Below, piece after piece: positions 16,339 to 26,381 of a stretch of DNA of 64,000 nt (positions are counted from its first letter, which is position 1; every line of letters starts with the position of its first letter). The stretch is from Planctomycetaceae bacterium (GTDB lineage Bacteria > Planctomycetota > Planctomycetia > Pirellulales > Pirellulaceae). Made by a program: the position numbers and the translations under genes. Where the stretch lies: positions 124,001 through 188,000 of the forward strand of contig JACKHN010000011.1 of the NCBI GenBank assembly GCA_020638975.1, written 5' to 3'. Under the pieces are notes generated by a model, which searched no databases, was not told the DNA's origin, and saw nothing but the letters and a program-made list of their open reading frames with translations.

Positions 16339-19317
16339 TAAATGTTTCTGTCGTTCCTGATCATATACAACGATTTGTCCGCTGCCTCGTTTGGTCAGAA
16401 ACTGCTGACTCGTGACAATTGACTCGATTAAACTACTAAATCGGAAATCATCATCGGCCAACTTCGCTTGCATTCTCGCGACGAGCGGCTCGTCGGACAG
16501 CATCAACGTCCGGCCTAATGCATAGGATAGCAGTTTGCGGCATAGATTCTCAACGAATTCTTGTTGCCGATGTTCACGCAGGTAGTCGCGAAGTCCGGCA
16601 GCACCGCTGCCTTCGCTACCGCCCGGAAAAACCGCAGTAACTTCCACCGGCCGACCACCAAGGTCTTGATCGCGTCGTTCGCCCACGGGACCAAAGCCTT
16701 CGAACGCAATGCCGATCGCATCGAATCGGTCGTGACAGCCCGCACAACTCTTATTGTCTCGGTGACGAGCCAACATTTCGCGAAGCGTAAGATCACCAAG
16801 CGTGCTCTCGTCAGCCGGCAGTTCGGGTACACCCGGTGGTGGCGGTGGAATTCGTTCGCCCAGCAGCCGACGAACCACCCAATAGCCTCGTTTGACGGGA
16901 CTCGTGCGCAATCCGGGGGCGTTCATGGTCAGAAACGCTGACATCGGTAATAAGCCGCCGCGATCGTATTGCCGCGCCCCTTCAATAAGCACCCAATCGC
17001 CCTCACCAAAGACCTCGAGGCCTTCGATACCATAGTGTTCTGCCAGTACAGGATTCACGAACGTATAGTCGGCCTCGAGTAACTCAAGCACCGAACGGTC
17101 CATCCAAACAAGATACGTAAAGAAGCGAATCGGTTCCTCAAACATGGCTTGCCGCAGTTGATCGGTGAACTCGGGGAACCGTTCGCGGTCGACGCTGTTG
17201 TGCGATTCGAATCGCCGGACATCGAGCCAGTTGGCCGCGAACTCGGTGGCTAGACCACGAATCCGATCATCACTCAGCATCCGGCGCGATTGTTTTGCAA
17301 CGAGTTCGGGATTGCTGGGCCAATCGTTCGGCAACTTCATTAACTCGTCATCCGGCGGCGCGGACCAGAGAAAATAGCTCAGGCGGTTTGCCAGTTCGAA
17401 GTTAGTCAAACGGCGTGTGCCCTCGCCCGCACTCAGGAGGTCCATACGGTACAGAAAGTACGGTGACATCAGAATGGAAACAACGCCGTCACGAATTGCC
17501 TCTTCATGATCGAGATGATCGACATCACGAAGTAAACGGTAGAACTCCCGGATGTCTTTGGCTTCTTCAGGCAACAACGTCCGCCGCCAAGCTCGCTGGG
17601 CGAACTGCACCAGCAACTCCAAGTGAATCGGCTCGGCCTTCAGTCGCTCAGCATCAACCCAGCGGAGTTGAGCATTCATGTCAACAAAGAAATCTTCGAT
17701 GGCTTTGACCGCGACTTCGCTGCCATTGTTTCGCCGCGCTTTATTTAGATAGACATCGGCCAATTTCTTGACCATCGCTTCCGAGGCAGCGTTCTTGTCT
17801 TCGGCACGGGCAAAGTCGAACTCCTCGTCACGCATGTATCGCGAATCGGTCCGCTCGAACCAGAGAAATCCCACATACTGACGGGCTGGCGCGGATGCCA
17901 CGAAATCGAGTTCCTGCCACAGTCGATCCAGCGTCTGGCGACCATTGTCATCGAGAATCAATTCGTACAGCGGAGCATCGTCACGGAAATAGCCCATCAT
18001 GCTGTGAAAGCCCGCGCTCAGAAGCCTGCCTTTCTCCTGCTGATCTTTCGCAACGCCCAGGTAATCGCGTCCGCGCTCGGAGATGTAGAAGGCATCGGGG
18101 AAGATCGAACAGAACCTTTCGAGCGATGCGAGATGTTTGGCGCGTTGGTCTTCATCTTCGGGCGACACGAGTTCGGCTGGCGTTCCCTGTGGAATCTCCT
18201 GGCCTTCGACGAATATGGCATCGCGATCAAAGTGCCGGCGATGGGTTGCGTACTGGCGATTCTTCCACAATACGAATGGTTGCGAACCCTTGTGATTGCC
18301 TTCGATGTACAGGTTCTCGAACTTCAGCGAGAACTTAGGCCGCAACGCAAGTACATAGTCTCGCATCTTCTCGCAGACCGCGAGCGCATCTGCGGATTCA
18401 GCCTGAGGAGGAATCTCGCGAAACATCGCTTGCAGCTTTGCGATCGGTCCGACAGCTTCCGGTTCGTTGAGCAAGTCCCAGACTTGAATCGCATAGTTCA
18501 CGCTAATCCCGGCCTGTGACGCCAGTTCTTCCAACGTGCGATCGTTTGCTTGTCCGTGCTGCCAGCAGGTGTGGAAGTAATGTGCAAGGTCAGTCGGTTG
18601 CTGTTCGTAGAACTCAACGATCCGCTTGACACAATACTTATCGCGATCCGTGTCGGTCATCACGGGATGCGGCGCAAAGGAGAAGCCCGTTGGAGTCAGC
18701 ACCAGATGCTCTGCCACTTGCCGAGCGGCATCGAGATACTTCTTGAGCAATGCCGGTGACATCGTGAGCGATTCGCCCGTGTTGTCAAAACCAGCTTCGT
18801 TCGCCGGGTCGACCGGAAACGTTTTGGTCGGTTGAATATCGACACCCGTCAAGTCGCGGATCGTGTAGTTGTACTCGGCGTTACTCAGTCGCCGAGCCAA
18901 CACCGGCCCCGGGTCGCCAGCGTTTCGATTGGCATCACGTGTTCTCAATGCTCGAATCCATTCAATCACAGCGGCCCGCTCTTTTGCGGTCGGCTGGCTG
19001 ATTGACTCGTCGGGCGGCATCTCGTTCGCTTCGAGTCGCGTCATTACGACTTCCCAAGTCGCGTGTGAATTCGACACACGATCAGCGGAAGTGTATCCGC
19101 TTAGATCGAGCTTTGCCTCTTGCGTTTCTTGTCCGTGGCAGTTGCGGCAATACGAATTCACAAACGGTTTGACAATGTCGTCGAATTGTCGGCTTAGCTC
19201 TGCGTCCGTCGGTCGCACCGTTTCGGCAAGCATTTCCGGGCGCAAGCAGAGACCTGCAACGATAAACATTGCGGTGACAATAACGCGGCGCACTTGAGGA
19301 GGGATATTTGCAGGCAT
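16309..19317 (-). CDS. DUF1587/1595/1592/1588/1585 haem protein
   Basis: A 1002-residue exported protein with a signal peptide (about 10-31), then a cytochrome c-like segment with C57-R-N-C-H61. DUF1587 follows at about 138-205 (RRLSNAEYNYTIRDLTGVD), and after a long middle region come DUF1595 (about 570-630), DUF1592 (about 635-765, starting RRLTNFELANRLSYFLW), DUF1588 (about 785-885, with PPPPPGVPEL and a second haem motif C858-A-G-C-H862) and DUF1585 (about 900-975, CRKLLSYALGR). This is the full planctomycete architecture but with an unusually long insert between DUF1587 and DUF1595 (about 210-570). It is upstream of, and probably cotranscribed with, the DUF1552 gene. Electron transfer is likely; the substrate is unknown. 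Confidence 0.9.
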   Translation of the reverse strand: MPANIPPQVRRVIVTAMFIVAGLCLRPEMLAETVRPTDAELSRQFDDIVKPFVNSYCRNCHGQETQEAKLDLSGYTSADRVSNSHATWEVVMTRLEANEMPPDESISQPTAKERAAVIEWIRALRTRDANRNAGDPGPVLARRLSNAEYNYTIRDLTGVDIQPTKTFPVDPANEAGFDNTGESLTMSPALLKKYLDAARQVAEHLVLTPTGFSFAPHPVMTDTDRDKYCVKRIVEFYEQQPTDLAHYFHTCWQHGQANDRTLEELASQAGISVNYAIQVWDLLNEPEAVGPIAKLQAMFREIPPQAESADALAVCEKMRDYVLALRPKFSLKFENLYIEGNHKGSQPFVLWKNRQYATHRRHFDRDAIFVEGQEIPQGTPAELVSPEDEDQRAKHLASLERFCSIFPDAFYISERGRDYLGVAKDQQEKGRLLSAGFHSMMGYFRDDAPLYELILDDNGRQTLDRLWQELDFVASAPARQYVGFLWFERTDSRYMRDEEFDFARAEDKNAASEAMVKKLADVYLNKARRNNGSEVAVKAIEDFFVDMNAQLRWVDAERLKAEPIHLELLVQFAQRAWRRTLLPEEAKDIREFYRLLRDVDHLDHEEAIRDGVVSILMSPYFLYRMDLLSAGEGTRRLTNFELANRLSYFLWSAPPDDELMKLPNDWPSNPELVAKQSRRMLSDDRIRGLATEFAANWLDVRRFESHNSVDRERFPEFTDQLRQAMFEEPIRFFTYLVWMDRSVLELLEADYTFVNPVLAEHYGIEGLEVFGEGDWVLIEGARQYDRGGLLPMSAFLTMNAPGLRTSPVKRGYWVVRRLLGERIPPPPPGVPELPADESTLGDLTLREMLARHRDNKSCAGCHDRFDAIGIAFEGFGPVGERRDQDLGGRPVEVTAVFPGGSEGSGAAGLRDYLREHRQQEFVENLCRKLLSYALGRTLMLSDEPLVARMQAKLADDDFRFSSLIESIVTSQQFLTKRGSGQIVVYDQERQKHLTTRTLGGTE

Positions 19318-19501
19318 GATCGTCGAGGTGTGAAGTTAGCAGTGCATCGATTATAGCGTGTCGAGACGGACGATTGCTACTTGACTTCCACTTGGCACTA
19401 CCAATTCAAGGCTCCTCGATTCGCGGGACGTGTGGGCCTGAGATACAATCATCCCAACGAGTAATCGAAAGACTACCCTAGCTCAGAAGTGTGTAATCGA
19501 T

Positions 19502-22500
19502 ATGCGAATTCAATCTTGCCAACGCCTTGCACTGTTCCTGCTGGCCATCCAGTTTCCCTTCGCGGCGCTCGCACAGGATGCCGCGACGTATGCGGTGGGC
19601 GTGTCGAAGGTAGACATCACGCCCGACTATCCGATCCGACTCAACGGTTTCGGAGGAAGGCGTGAAGAATCGGTCGGCATCTCGCAACGGATCTACGCGA
19701 GGGCGATTGCCATTTCGCGGGCGGACGATCCGCCGCTGGTTCTCGTCGCGGTCGACAGCCTGGGGATTCGCATCGGCATGGCAGACGAAGTTGCGCGGCG
19801 GTTGAAGGAGCGGTTTGACGTTCCGCGAGATCAGTTCGTGGTCACGTTCACCCACTCCCACTGCACGCCGAAGGTGAATGGCTCGTCGGACAATATCTTC
19901 AGCCAGCCGATCCCACCGGAACATCAGGAACACATTGACCAGTATACACGCGAGTTGACCGACAATATCGAGCAGGCGGCAGTTGCCGCGATTCAAAGTC
20001 GTCAACCGTCGAAACTTTCCTGGGGCGTCGGGAATGTCGGCTTTGCCAAGAATCGCCGGACGCCGGGCGGGCCGGTCGATCATGATCTGCCAATGCTCGT
20101 CATCCGTAATGCTCAAGACGATCAAATCCGCGCGATCTATGTCAGCTATGCCTGCCACTGCGTAACGCTGTCTTTTAATCAGATCAGCGGTGATTGGGCG
20201 GGATACGCCGCGGAGATGATTGAGCGTACGGCACCCGGCGCGATGGCGATCATTTCCATCGGCTGCGGATCGGATTCCAATCCGTCGTCCGGCGTGACGG
20301 GTGACAAGGTCGAGATCGCCGAATCGCAGGGAGCCGAGATTGCGACCGAGGTCGGTCGATTGTTGAAGACCACATTGAAACCGGTGACGGGTACGCCGCA
20401 CGCGACATTGAATCGAATCTTACTGCCGCTGAACGATCCGCCATCGAAAGAGCAACTGCAATCGATTGCCGAGAAGGGCGGACCTGCTGGCTACAACGCA
20501 ACAACACAACTCGCCAGACTCGAACGTGGCGAGCCGCTGCTCACGGCGATTGACTACCCAATTCAAACCATCTCGTTTGGCGACGACCTGTCGATGGTCT
20601 TTCTCGCTGGCGAAGTGTGTGCCGACTACGCGTTGCGATTGAAGCAGGAACTCAATCGTGAGCGACTGTGGCTGAATGCCTACTCCAATGACTTCTGTTC
20701 TTACATTCCTTCTGAGCGGCTGGTTGTTGAAGGCGGTTACGGCGGCGGTGGCGAGATTCCGTACTTTGCCTTGCCGTCGACGCTGAAGCCTGGACTTGAG
20801 CAATTGATTGTTGATGAAGTTAAACGGCAAGTTCCGAAGTCTCTGCATGTCGGCACGGGCACACAGGGCGTGCCTCCGAAGTCGCCAGAAGAATCACTGC
20901 AATGTCTGCAAACGCACGACGATCTGCGTGTTGAACTTGTCGTCGCTGAGCCACTAGTTGTCGATCCAGTGGCGATTGACTTTGGCCCGGACGGTCGATT
21001 GTGGGTGGCGGAGATGAGCGATTACGGCCACGACGTCTATGAAGAGTTCGCACAAACGGGCCGCGTTCGCTGGCTAAGTGATACGGACGGTGACGGAAAG
21101 TTCGATCACGCGGAAACATTTGTTGATGGCTTGCGTTTCCCAACGGACGTGAAGGTTCAACCCGACGGAGTCTTGATCTGCGACGCACCCGATATTCTGT
21201 TTGCAACGGACAAGGACGGCGACGGCAAAGCGGATTCGCTCCAGAAGCTGTACACGGGCTTCGAAGTCCGCAACGCCCAGGCACGCGTCAACAGTTTACG
21301 ACTCGGTCTGGACAATTGGTTGTATGGCAGCGGCGGGCTATTCGGTGGCCTCGTTTCTAATGAACGGACTAGCGAGCACGTCGACTTGTCCAGCCGCGAC
21401 TTTCGTTTTCGGATGTCGACGGGCGAGATCGAGCCAGTGACCGGTCGCACGCAACAAGGACGCTGCCGCGACGACTGGGGTGACTGGTTCGGCTGCACCA
21501 ACAGCACGCTCTTGCTGCACTACGCCGTCGATGATTCCTACCATCGCCGCAATCCAATGATTGCACCTCCGCCCACGACGATCGCAGTCGCGAATGGCAC
21601 GGACGCGACGAAGCTGATTCCAGCTGGTGATTTAGTGCGATTTGAGTTATCGGGAACGCCGGGAGCACCGACGTCGGCCTGTGGCTTGGACATCTATCGC
21701 GATGTCTTGTTGGGCGACAACTACTATGGCAACGCCTTCACTTGTGAACCGGTCCATCAACTGGTGCATCGATTGGTGCTCGACCCAAGCGGAGTTACGT
21801 TCAACGGTCGACGAGCGGACGACGAACTCGAGAGTGAATTCCTCGCGTCGACGGATCGCTGGTTCCGGCCCGTGCAAGTTCGCACCGGTCCAGACGGAGC
21901 GATTTGGGTGGTGGATATGTATCGCTACGTCATCGAACACCCGCGCTGGATTCCTCAAGCTACTTTGGCTGAGCTCGATGTCTACGCCGGGCAAGGTCGA
22001 GGGCGCATCTATCGTGTGACGCCTCGCGACGCTTCGGATACGGCTCGCACTTGGCCACGAATGGATCAAATGACTGACGAGAAACTCGTCGGACAACTGG
22101 ATCAGCCGAACGGAACCGTCCGAGATCTGGCACAACAGCAGATTATATGGCGACACAACGAACAGTCGCCAGCTTTACTAAGGCGACTCGTTCATTCTGC
22201 GCATTTGCCACAAGGACAACTGCACGCTCTCTGTACCTTGGACGGCTTGGACGCACTTACGCCGAAAGATGTGCTGCACGGGTTAAAATCGGAGCATCCT
22301 GAAGTCGTGCGTCAGTCAATTCGGCTATCGGAACGGTTGCTCGACAACTCGGAGGTATTACAGGCGGTCCAATCGCTCGCAACACATCCGAATCCTCGCG
22401 TCGTGCGGCAGGTTGCGTATTCGCTTGGCGCCACCAAGAATCCAGTTGTTGCCAGGACGCTTGCAGCGTTGGCGATTTCGGCCGGCAACGATACGTACTT

Positions 22501-25006
22501 GCGAACGGCGGTCCTTAGCTCGATTAACGCATCGAATGTGGCTTCGGTGTTCGACGCGTACTTAACAGCCGCAACGAGTCCGAGGAGTGACATCTCGTCG
22601 CAACTGGTCTCCCTCGCCGTTTTGCTGGGCGACGCGGACGGTGTGGCGGCCGCGTTTCGAAGTGTCGTGACGAATGCCGACGCTAATCGTGCCGCAACAT
22701 TTACGAATCTAGCCGACCTTTTCGACGCGGCGGGAGCGCGATCAGAAACGCCCTTCGATCACATCGATGATGCGTTGATTCTCGAAGTCCGGCGTTCGTA
22801 CGCCGAGGCGATGAAATCGTTGTCCGATGCAAAACAGCCCGATGGGGTTCGGCAGGCGGCGTTGCGACTGGTCGGGCGACGTGCGAATAGTGCAACGATA
22901 AAGCTGCTGACAAGCGATCCCGCAGCGCGCGAGCAAATGCTGCACGATGTCAGCGCGTTGATCACAGCACGGGAACCGATCGGGGTGCAGCAAGCCGCCG
23001 TCGACGCCTTGGCACGGACTGGAGAAGCTTCCGTCGGTGAGTTGCTAGTTGCACATTGGGCCAGCGTTGGCCCATCGCTTCATGAACAAGTTCTCGATGT
23101 GCTGCTCTCGCGTCACGATTGGACTCGGCAACTCATCGCGCAGGTTCAAGCTGGCACAATTGCCGTGGGTATCTTCAATGCAAGTCGTCGTCAGCAGCTT
23201 GTGACACACCGCAATGCGGCTGTCCGCGAATCAGCGGCGAAGCTTTTCGATTCCGCGACGGCATCGAACCGCTCGGCGGTGATCGACAGCTACCGTCCGG
23301 CACTGGCCGACGCTGCGGATGTGGATCGTGGTCGCGAGTTGTTTCGCAAGGCATGCTCGTCGTGTCATCGTCTCGAAAATTACGGCCACATGGTCGGACC
23401 AGACCTGGTGGCACTCACGAACCGCGACCCCGAATGGCTGCTGACGACGATTCTCGATCCCAATCGTGAAGTCGACGCGCGTTACATGGCGTGGACGGCA
23501 ATCGACAACGATGGCATCGTGCGAACCGGACTGTTGACGGAAGAGACCTCGTCCTCGATTCGATTGAAAGAAGCTGCCAACAAAGAGCATATCATCTTAC
23601 GCAGCGACCTTGATGAGCTGCGCAATACCAATCGATCGATCATGCCCGAGGGACTCGAACGGGATTTGTCACCTCGCGACCTGGCCGATGTGTTGGCGTA
23701 CATTTCACGATTCGAGACACCGTTCAAACAATTCGCCGGTAATCAGCCACGACCGATCGAGACCAATGAGGCCGGTGAGTTGCGATTGAGTGCCGCTACG
23801 GCTGAGATTCGAGGCAACGAGATCGTGTTCGAGCAGCCGTTCGGCAACATCGGTTACTGGCACGGTGAAGGTGATCGAGCGACGTGGCGAGTCGATGTCG
23901 AGCAAAGCGGCTCGTATGACGTATATTTACACTTTGCATGTGCGAATGATTCGGCTGAGAATCTTTATCGTATCGACGGACTAGCGGAGGTCATTCGTGG
24001 TAAGGTTGCGGCGACTGGTGGCTGGGACAAGTACCAACAGCTGCGAGTTGGTAAAACGATCTTGAATGCCGGACAGCAGGCGATAACGCTGCGCCCCGAT
24101 GGTCCTCTGTCACGCGGCGCGTTGTTCGATTTGCGTGAGGTCCGCCTGGTTCCAACAGGCAAGTCGACCACGTTCGAGGCGACGACAACCTCAGAAGTTC
24201 CCTTTCCGCGTCAAGCGAACGAGATCGCGCCGTTTCTGTTGGATGAATCGCAATCTATCGAACGACGCCAATCCGCCATCGATCGCCGGCCAGGCATGGG
24301 GCCCGCCGTCGTCGCGTTATTAGCAGCCGAAGTCGGTGATAATATCGAAGAGGAATATCGCCGCATCCCCTGGATCTGGCGAACTGCAATCGCGGTTTCG
24401 AAACGCAACGACGGTGGTGAGCTGCGCGATTTGTTGGATGAGAGCCTGCCACAGCACAACGAACCGTTGCGCGAATGGCAAGCGGTCGTGATTGGGGGCG
24501 GAGTGATCAATGGTATCAGTCAACTTGGCATCTGGCCTGACGAACGGATTGCCGAGGTGATTGCCGGAGTACCCGATGGCGCGGCACGTTGGCAACGCGC
24601 ACTGGAACTTGCCGCGACGATGGCGGATGACGAGAGCGTCCGTTTCGGGACCCGCTACGATGCGTTACGGATGATCGCGCTCGCCGGTTGGAAGCAGCGT
24701 GGCGAACACTTGCGTCGGTATCTCAAGGATGGCGTTAATGACGAACTGCAGATGGGCGCGGTCAGCGGACTCGTCGATATTCAAGTCGACGAAGTCGCTG
24801 ATGTATTGATTGACCGACTCTCTCAGATGTCCTCGCGGAATCAGAAGCTGGCGATCGAAGGATTGCTCCGAACGGAACAACGAAGCGTTGCGATGCTCGA
24901 AGCCATGGAGACCAGTCGGTTGTCGAAGGAATTGGTCGAACGCAAAGCACTGTTGGAACACTCGTCGGCGCGCGTTCGCGGTGTCGCGATGCGTGTGCTC
25001 GAATAA
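19502..25006 (+). CDS. Giant exported fusion: ceramidase-like, dehydrogenase-like, HEAT, cytochrome c, CBM-like
   Basis: An 1834-residue protein with a Sec signal (cleavage near ALA-Q25). Residues about 30-455 are neutral/alkaline ceramidase-like (VGVSKVDITP, FTHSHCTPKV, GCGSDSNPSSG). Residues about 470-845 form a PVC-type membrane-bound dehydrogenase (TIGR02604/PQQ-like) propeller (LVVDPVAIDFGPDGRLWVAE, VRTGPDGAIWVVDMYRY). Residues about 860-1270 are HEAT-like repeats. Residues about 1272-1405 are a cytochrome c domain with C1285-S-S-C-H1289 and a likely distal Met. Residues about 1427-1551 are a carbohydrate-binding-like beta domain (YWHGEGDRATWRVDVEQSG). The last 270 residues are helical repeats. 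The dehydrogenase-HEAT-haem part is common in planctomycetes; the N-terminal ceramidase-like fusion is unusual. It stands alone, convergent with the cyclase gene (21-bp gap). Confidence 0.85.
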   Translation: MRIQSCQRLALFLLAIQFPFAALAQDAATYAVGVSKVDITPDYPIRLNGFGGRREESVGISQRIYARAIAISRADDPPLVLVAVDSLGIRIGMADEVARRLKERFDVPRDQFVVTFTHSHCTPKVNGSSDNIFSQPIPPEHQEHIDQYTRELTDNIEQAAVAAIQSRQPSKLSWGVGNVGFAKNRRTPGGPVDHDLPMLVIRNAQDDQIRAIYVSYACHCVTLSFNQISGDWAGYAAEMIERTAPGAMAIISIGCGSDSNPSSGVTGDKVEIAESQGAEIATEVGRLLKTTLKPVTGTPHATLNRILLPLNDPPSKEQLQSIAEKGGPAGYNATTQLARLERGEPLLTAIDYPIQTISFGDDLSMVFLAGEVCADYALRLKQELNRERLWLNAYSNDFCSYIPSERLVVEGGYGGGGEIPYFALPSTLKPGLEQLIVDEVKRQVPKSLHVGTGTQGVPPKSPEESLQCLQTHDDLRVELVVAEPLVVDPVAIDFGPDGRLWVAEMSDYGHDVYEEFAQTGRVRWLSDTDGDGKFDHAETFVDGLRFPTDVKVQPDGVLICDAPDILFATDKDGDGKADSLQKLYTGFEVRNAQARVNSLRLGLDNWLYGSGGLFGGLVSNERTSEHVDLSSRDFRFRMSTGEIEPVTGRTQQGRCRDDWGDWFGCTNSTLLLHYAVDDSYHRRNPMIAPPPTTIAVANGTDATKLIPAGDLVRFELSGTPGAPTSACGLDIYRDVLLGDNYYGNAFTCEPVHQLVHRLVLDPSGVTFNGRRADDELESEFLASTDRWFRPVQVRTGPDGAIWVVDMYRYVIEHPRWIPQATLAELDVYAGQGRGRIYRVTPRDASDTARTWPRMDQMTDEKLVGQLDQPNGTVRDLAQQQIIWRHNEQSPALLRRLVHSAHLPQGQLHALCTLDGLDALTPKDVLHGLKSEHPEVVRQSIRLSERLLDNSEVLQAVQSLATHPNPRVVRQVAYSLGATKNPVVARTLAALAISAGNDTYLRTAVLSSINASNVASVFDAYLTAATSPRSDISSQLVSLAVLLGDADGVAAAFRSVVTNADANRAATFTNLADLFDAAGARSETPFDHIDDALILEVRRSYAEAMKSLSDAKQPDGVRQAALRLVGRRANSATIKLLTSDPAAREQMLHDVSALITAREPIGVQQAAVDALARTGEASVGELLVAHWASVGPSLHEQVLDVLLSRHDWTRQLIAQVQAGTIAVGIFNASRRQQLVTHRNAAVRESAAKLFDSATASNRSAVIDSYRPALADAADVDRGRELFRKACSSCHRLENYGHMVGPDLVALTNRDPEWLLTTILDPNREVDARYMAWTAIDNDGIVRTGLLTEETSSSIRLKEAANKEHIILRSDLDELRNTNRSIMPEGLERDLSPRDLADVLAYISRFETPFKQFAGNQPRPIETNEAGELRLSAATAEIRGNEIVFEQPFGNIGYWHGEGDRATWRVDVEQSGSYDVYLHFACANDSAENLYRIDGLAEVIRGKVAATGGWDKYQQLRVGKTILNAGQQAITLRPDGPLSRGALFDLREVRLVPTGKSTTFEATTTSEVPFPRQANEIAPFLLDESQSIERRQSAIDRRPGMGPAVVALLAAEVGDNIEEEYRRIPWIWRTAIAVSKRNDGGELRDLLDESLPQHNEPLREWQAVVIGGGVINGISQLGIWPDERIAEVIAGVPDGAARWQRALELAATMADDESVRFGTRYDALRMIALAGWKQRGEHLRRYLKDGVNDELQMGAVSGLVDIQVDEVADVLIDRLSQMSSRNQKLAIEGLLRTEQRSVAMLEAMETSRLSKELVERKALLEHSSARVRGVAMRVLE

Positions 25007-25027
25007 CCAGCGGGTACGGCGGCGAAC

Positions 25028-26062
25028 TTAAGCGTCTTCCTTGGTGACTTCGAGTAGGCGTTGCCGGAGATCGTCGCAGACTTGGACGAATTCGCCGTCA
25101 GTTGGCGGGGGCGGTGGAGTAAGGTCCGGTGTGCGGCCCGCAGGTGAGCTTGCGGTGAGCAAGATGCATCGTTCCGAATCGTGCCAATGCGAGACATTAC
25201 GCCCGGCAGCCTTTGAGGCGTAGAGCGCTTCGTCAGCTCGCTTGACAAGAGATGCTCCATCTTCTGCGGTGATCGCTTGAGCAACTCCACAGCTGACCGT
25301 CACTCGCAGCGATTTGCCTTCGTAACGGAAGGCAGTCGCGGCAACGGCCTTGCGGATGCGTTCGGCGGCTCGTCGTGCTTCCGACGCCTCGACGCCTCCC
25401 AGTACAACGGCAAACTCCTCGCCACCTAAACGTGCTACGACATCCGACTCGCGCGTGACCGTGTTCATCACGCGGGCGACTTCCACCAGAACAGCATCGC
25501 CAGCTGCGTGGCCGTACCGATCATTGAACATCTTGAAGTGATCGATGTCGAGAATGACGACATTCACGGGAGTTTCATTGCGCCGCCACTCGGCCATGCG
25601 GCGAGTCAACTCGTCGTCGAAGGCTCGTCGATTGGGCAAGTCGGTCAACTTGTCGGTCCGTGCTTCACACATGTAGGCCGTAATTTCTTCCGCCTGATCT
25701 TGCAGCGCGGCCTCGGCATTGTTGAGCCGTTGTTGAAGTTGTTCATTGGCTTGCACGATCTGTGCCATTAGCGTCGTGACTTGACCATCGTCCGTTTGAA
25801 CGTCATCGGGACTCAGCTGCGTCGAGATCCGATCCATGCACTCGCGATACTGCGACACATCGCTGGCGAAGCCGTTGGTCCATTGGTACAGTCCGCTCAG
25901 CAGATGCTGTAGTTGCTCTCGATCCATCGAGCGAACGTCGTAGAGCATCGCCATCCGGCGACCAAACCACAGGCCAAGGCAGAGCCCGACGCACAACAAC
26001 AGTGACCCCAGCAACACGCCGAACAAGAAGCTCGGAGTCTCAGTAATCACCGGTAACTGCAT
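25028..26062 (-). CDS. Membrane-anchored diguanylate cyclase (GGDEF)
   Basis: A 344-residue protein that makes c-di-GMP from GTP. One N-terminal transmembrane helix (11-33), a coiled-coil stretch (about 95-135) and a GGDEF domain (about 136-300) are visible. The active-site loop is G213-G-E-E-F217. R204-E-S-D207 is an intact inhibitory I-site, so the enzyme should be product-inhibited. The start of the domain, DKLTDLPNRRAFD, is canonical. A short proline-rich segment (TPPPPPTD) follows the domain. With only about 10 residues before the helix it has no outside sensor domain; the input may come through the coiled coil. A PilZ protein at 8706 is a possible effector. Confidence 0.93.
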   Translation of the reverse strand: MQLPVITETPSFLFGVLLGSLLLCVGLCLGLWFGRRMAMLYDVRSMDREQLQHLLSGLYQWTNGFASDVSQYRECMDRISTQLSPDDVQTDDGQVTTLMAQIVQANEQLQQRLNNAEAALQDQAEEITAYMCEARTDKLTDLPNRRAFDDELTRRMAEWRRNETPVNVVILDIDHFKMFNDRYGHAAGDAVLVEVARVMNTVTRESDVVARLGGEEFAVVLGGVEASEARRAAERIRKAVAATAFRYEGKSLRVTVSCGVAQAITAEDGASLVKRADEALYASKAAGRNVSHWHDSERCILLTASSPAGRTPDLTPPPPPTDGEFVQVCDDLRQRLLEVTKEDA

Positions 26063-26381
26063 CGCACTCGCCCCCGACCAAGAATTCCCACCAATGAAAC
26101 ACTACTACATAAATCGTGTGTGGGTTGTAAGGATTCGGTGGATTGGGGCGATTGACCAGAAGGCGGTGCTCGCTGCTGGGTTAGAGGCGGACGCGGCATT
26201 GAAGACGTAGCAGTAACCTCAGGAAATGCACCACTCCCGCCCAGAGTGGTCCCCCGCTAGGATGAACCTAACGTAAGATAGTACGGTGGCTTTCGCCGCT
26301 CTTTGCGTGACTTTGGAACGCGCGAAGGCAACGCAGTTTCAGCGATCCGAGCAATTCAGCAGCCCCTACTCCCAAGTATTC
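26063..26381. other. Intergenic region upstream of plsC-cdsA
   Basis: About 320 bases between the divergent cyclase gene and the PlsC-like gene. The only structure I see is a 7-bp stem (26230-26236 with 26244-26250, ACCACTC/GAGTGGT). If translation of the acyltransferase starts at GTG 26286 rather than ATG 26382, the last third of this stretch is coding. Confidence 0.4.
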
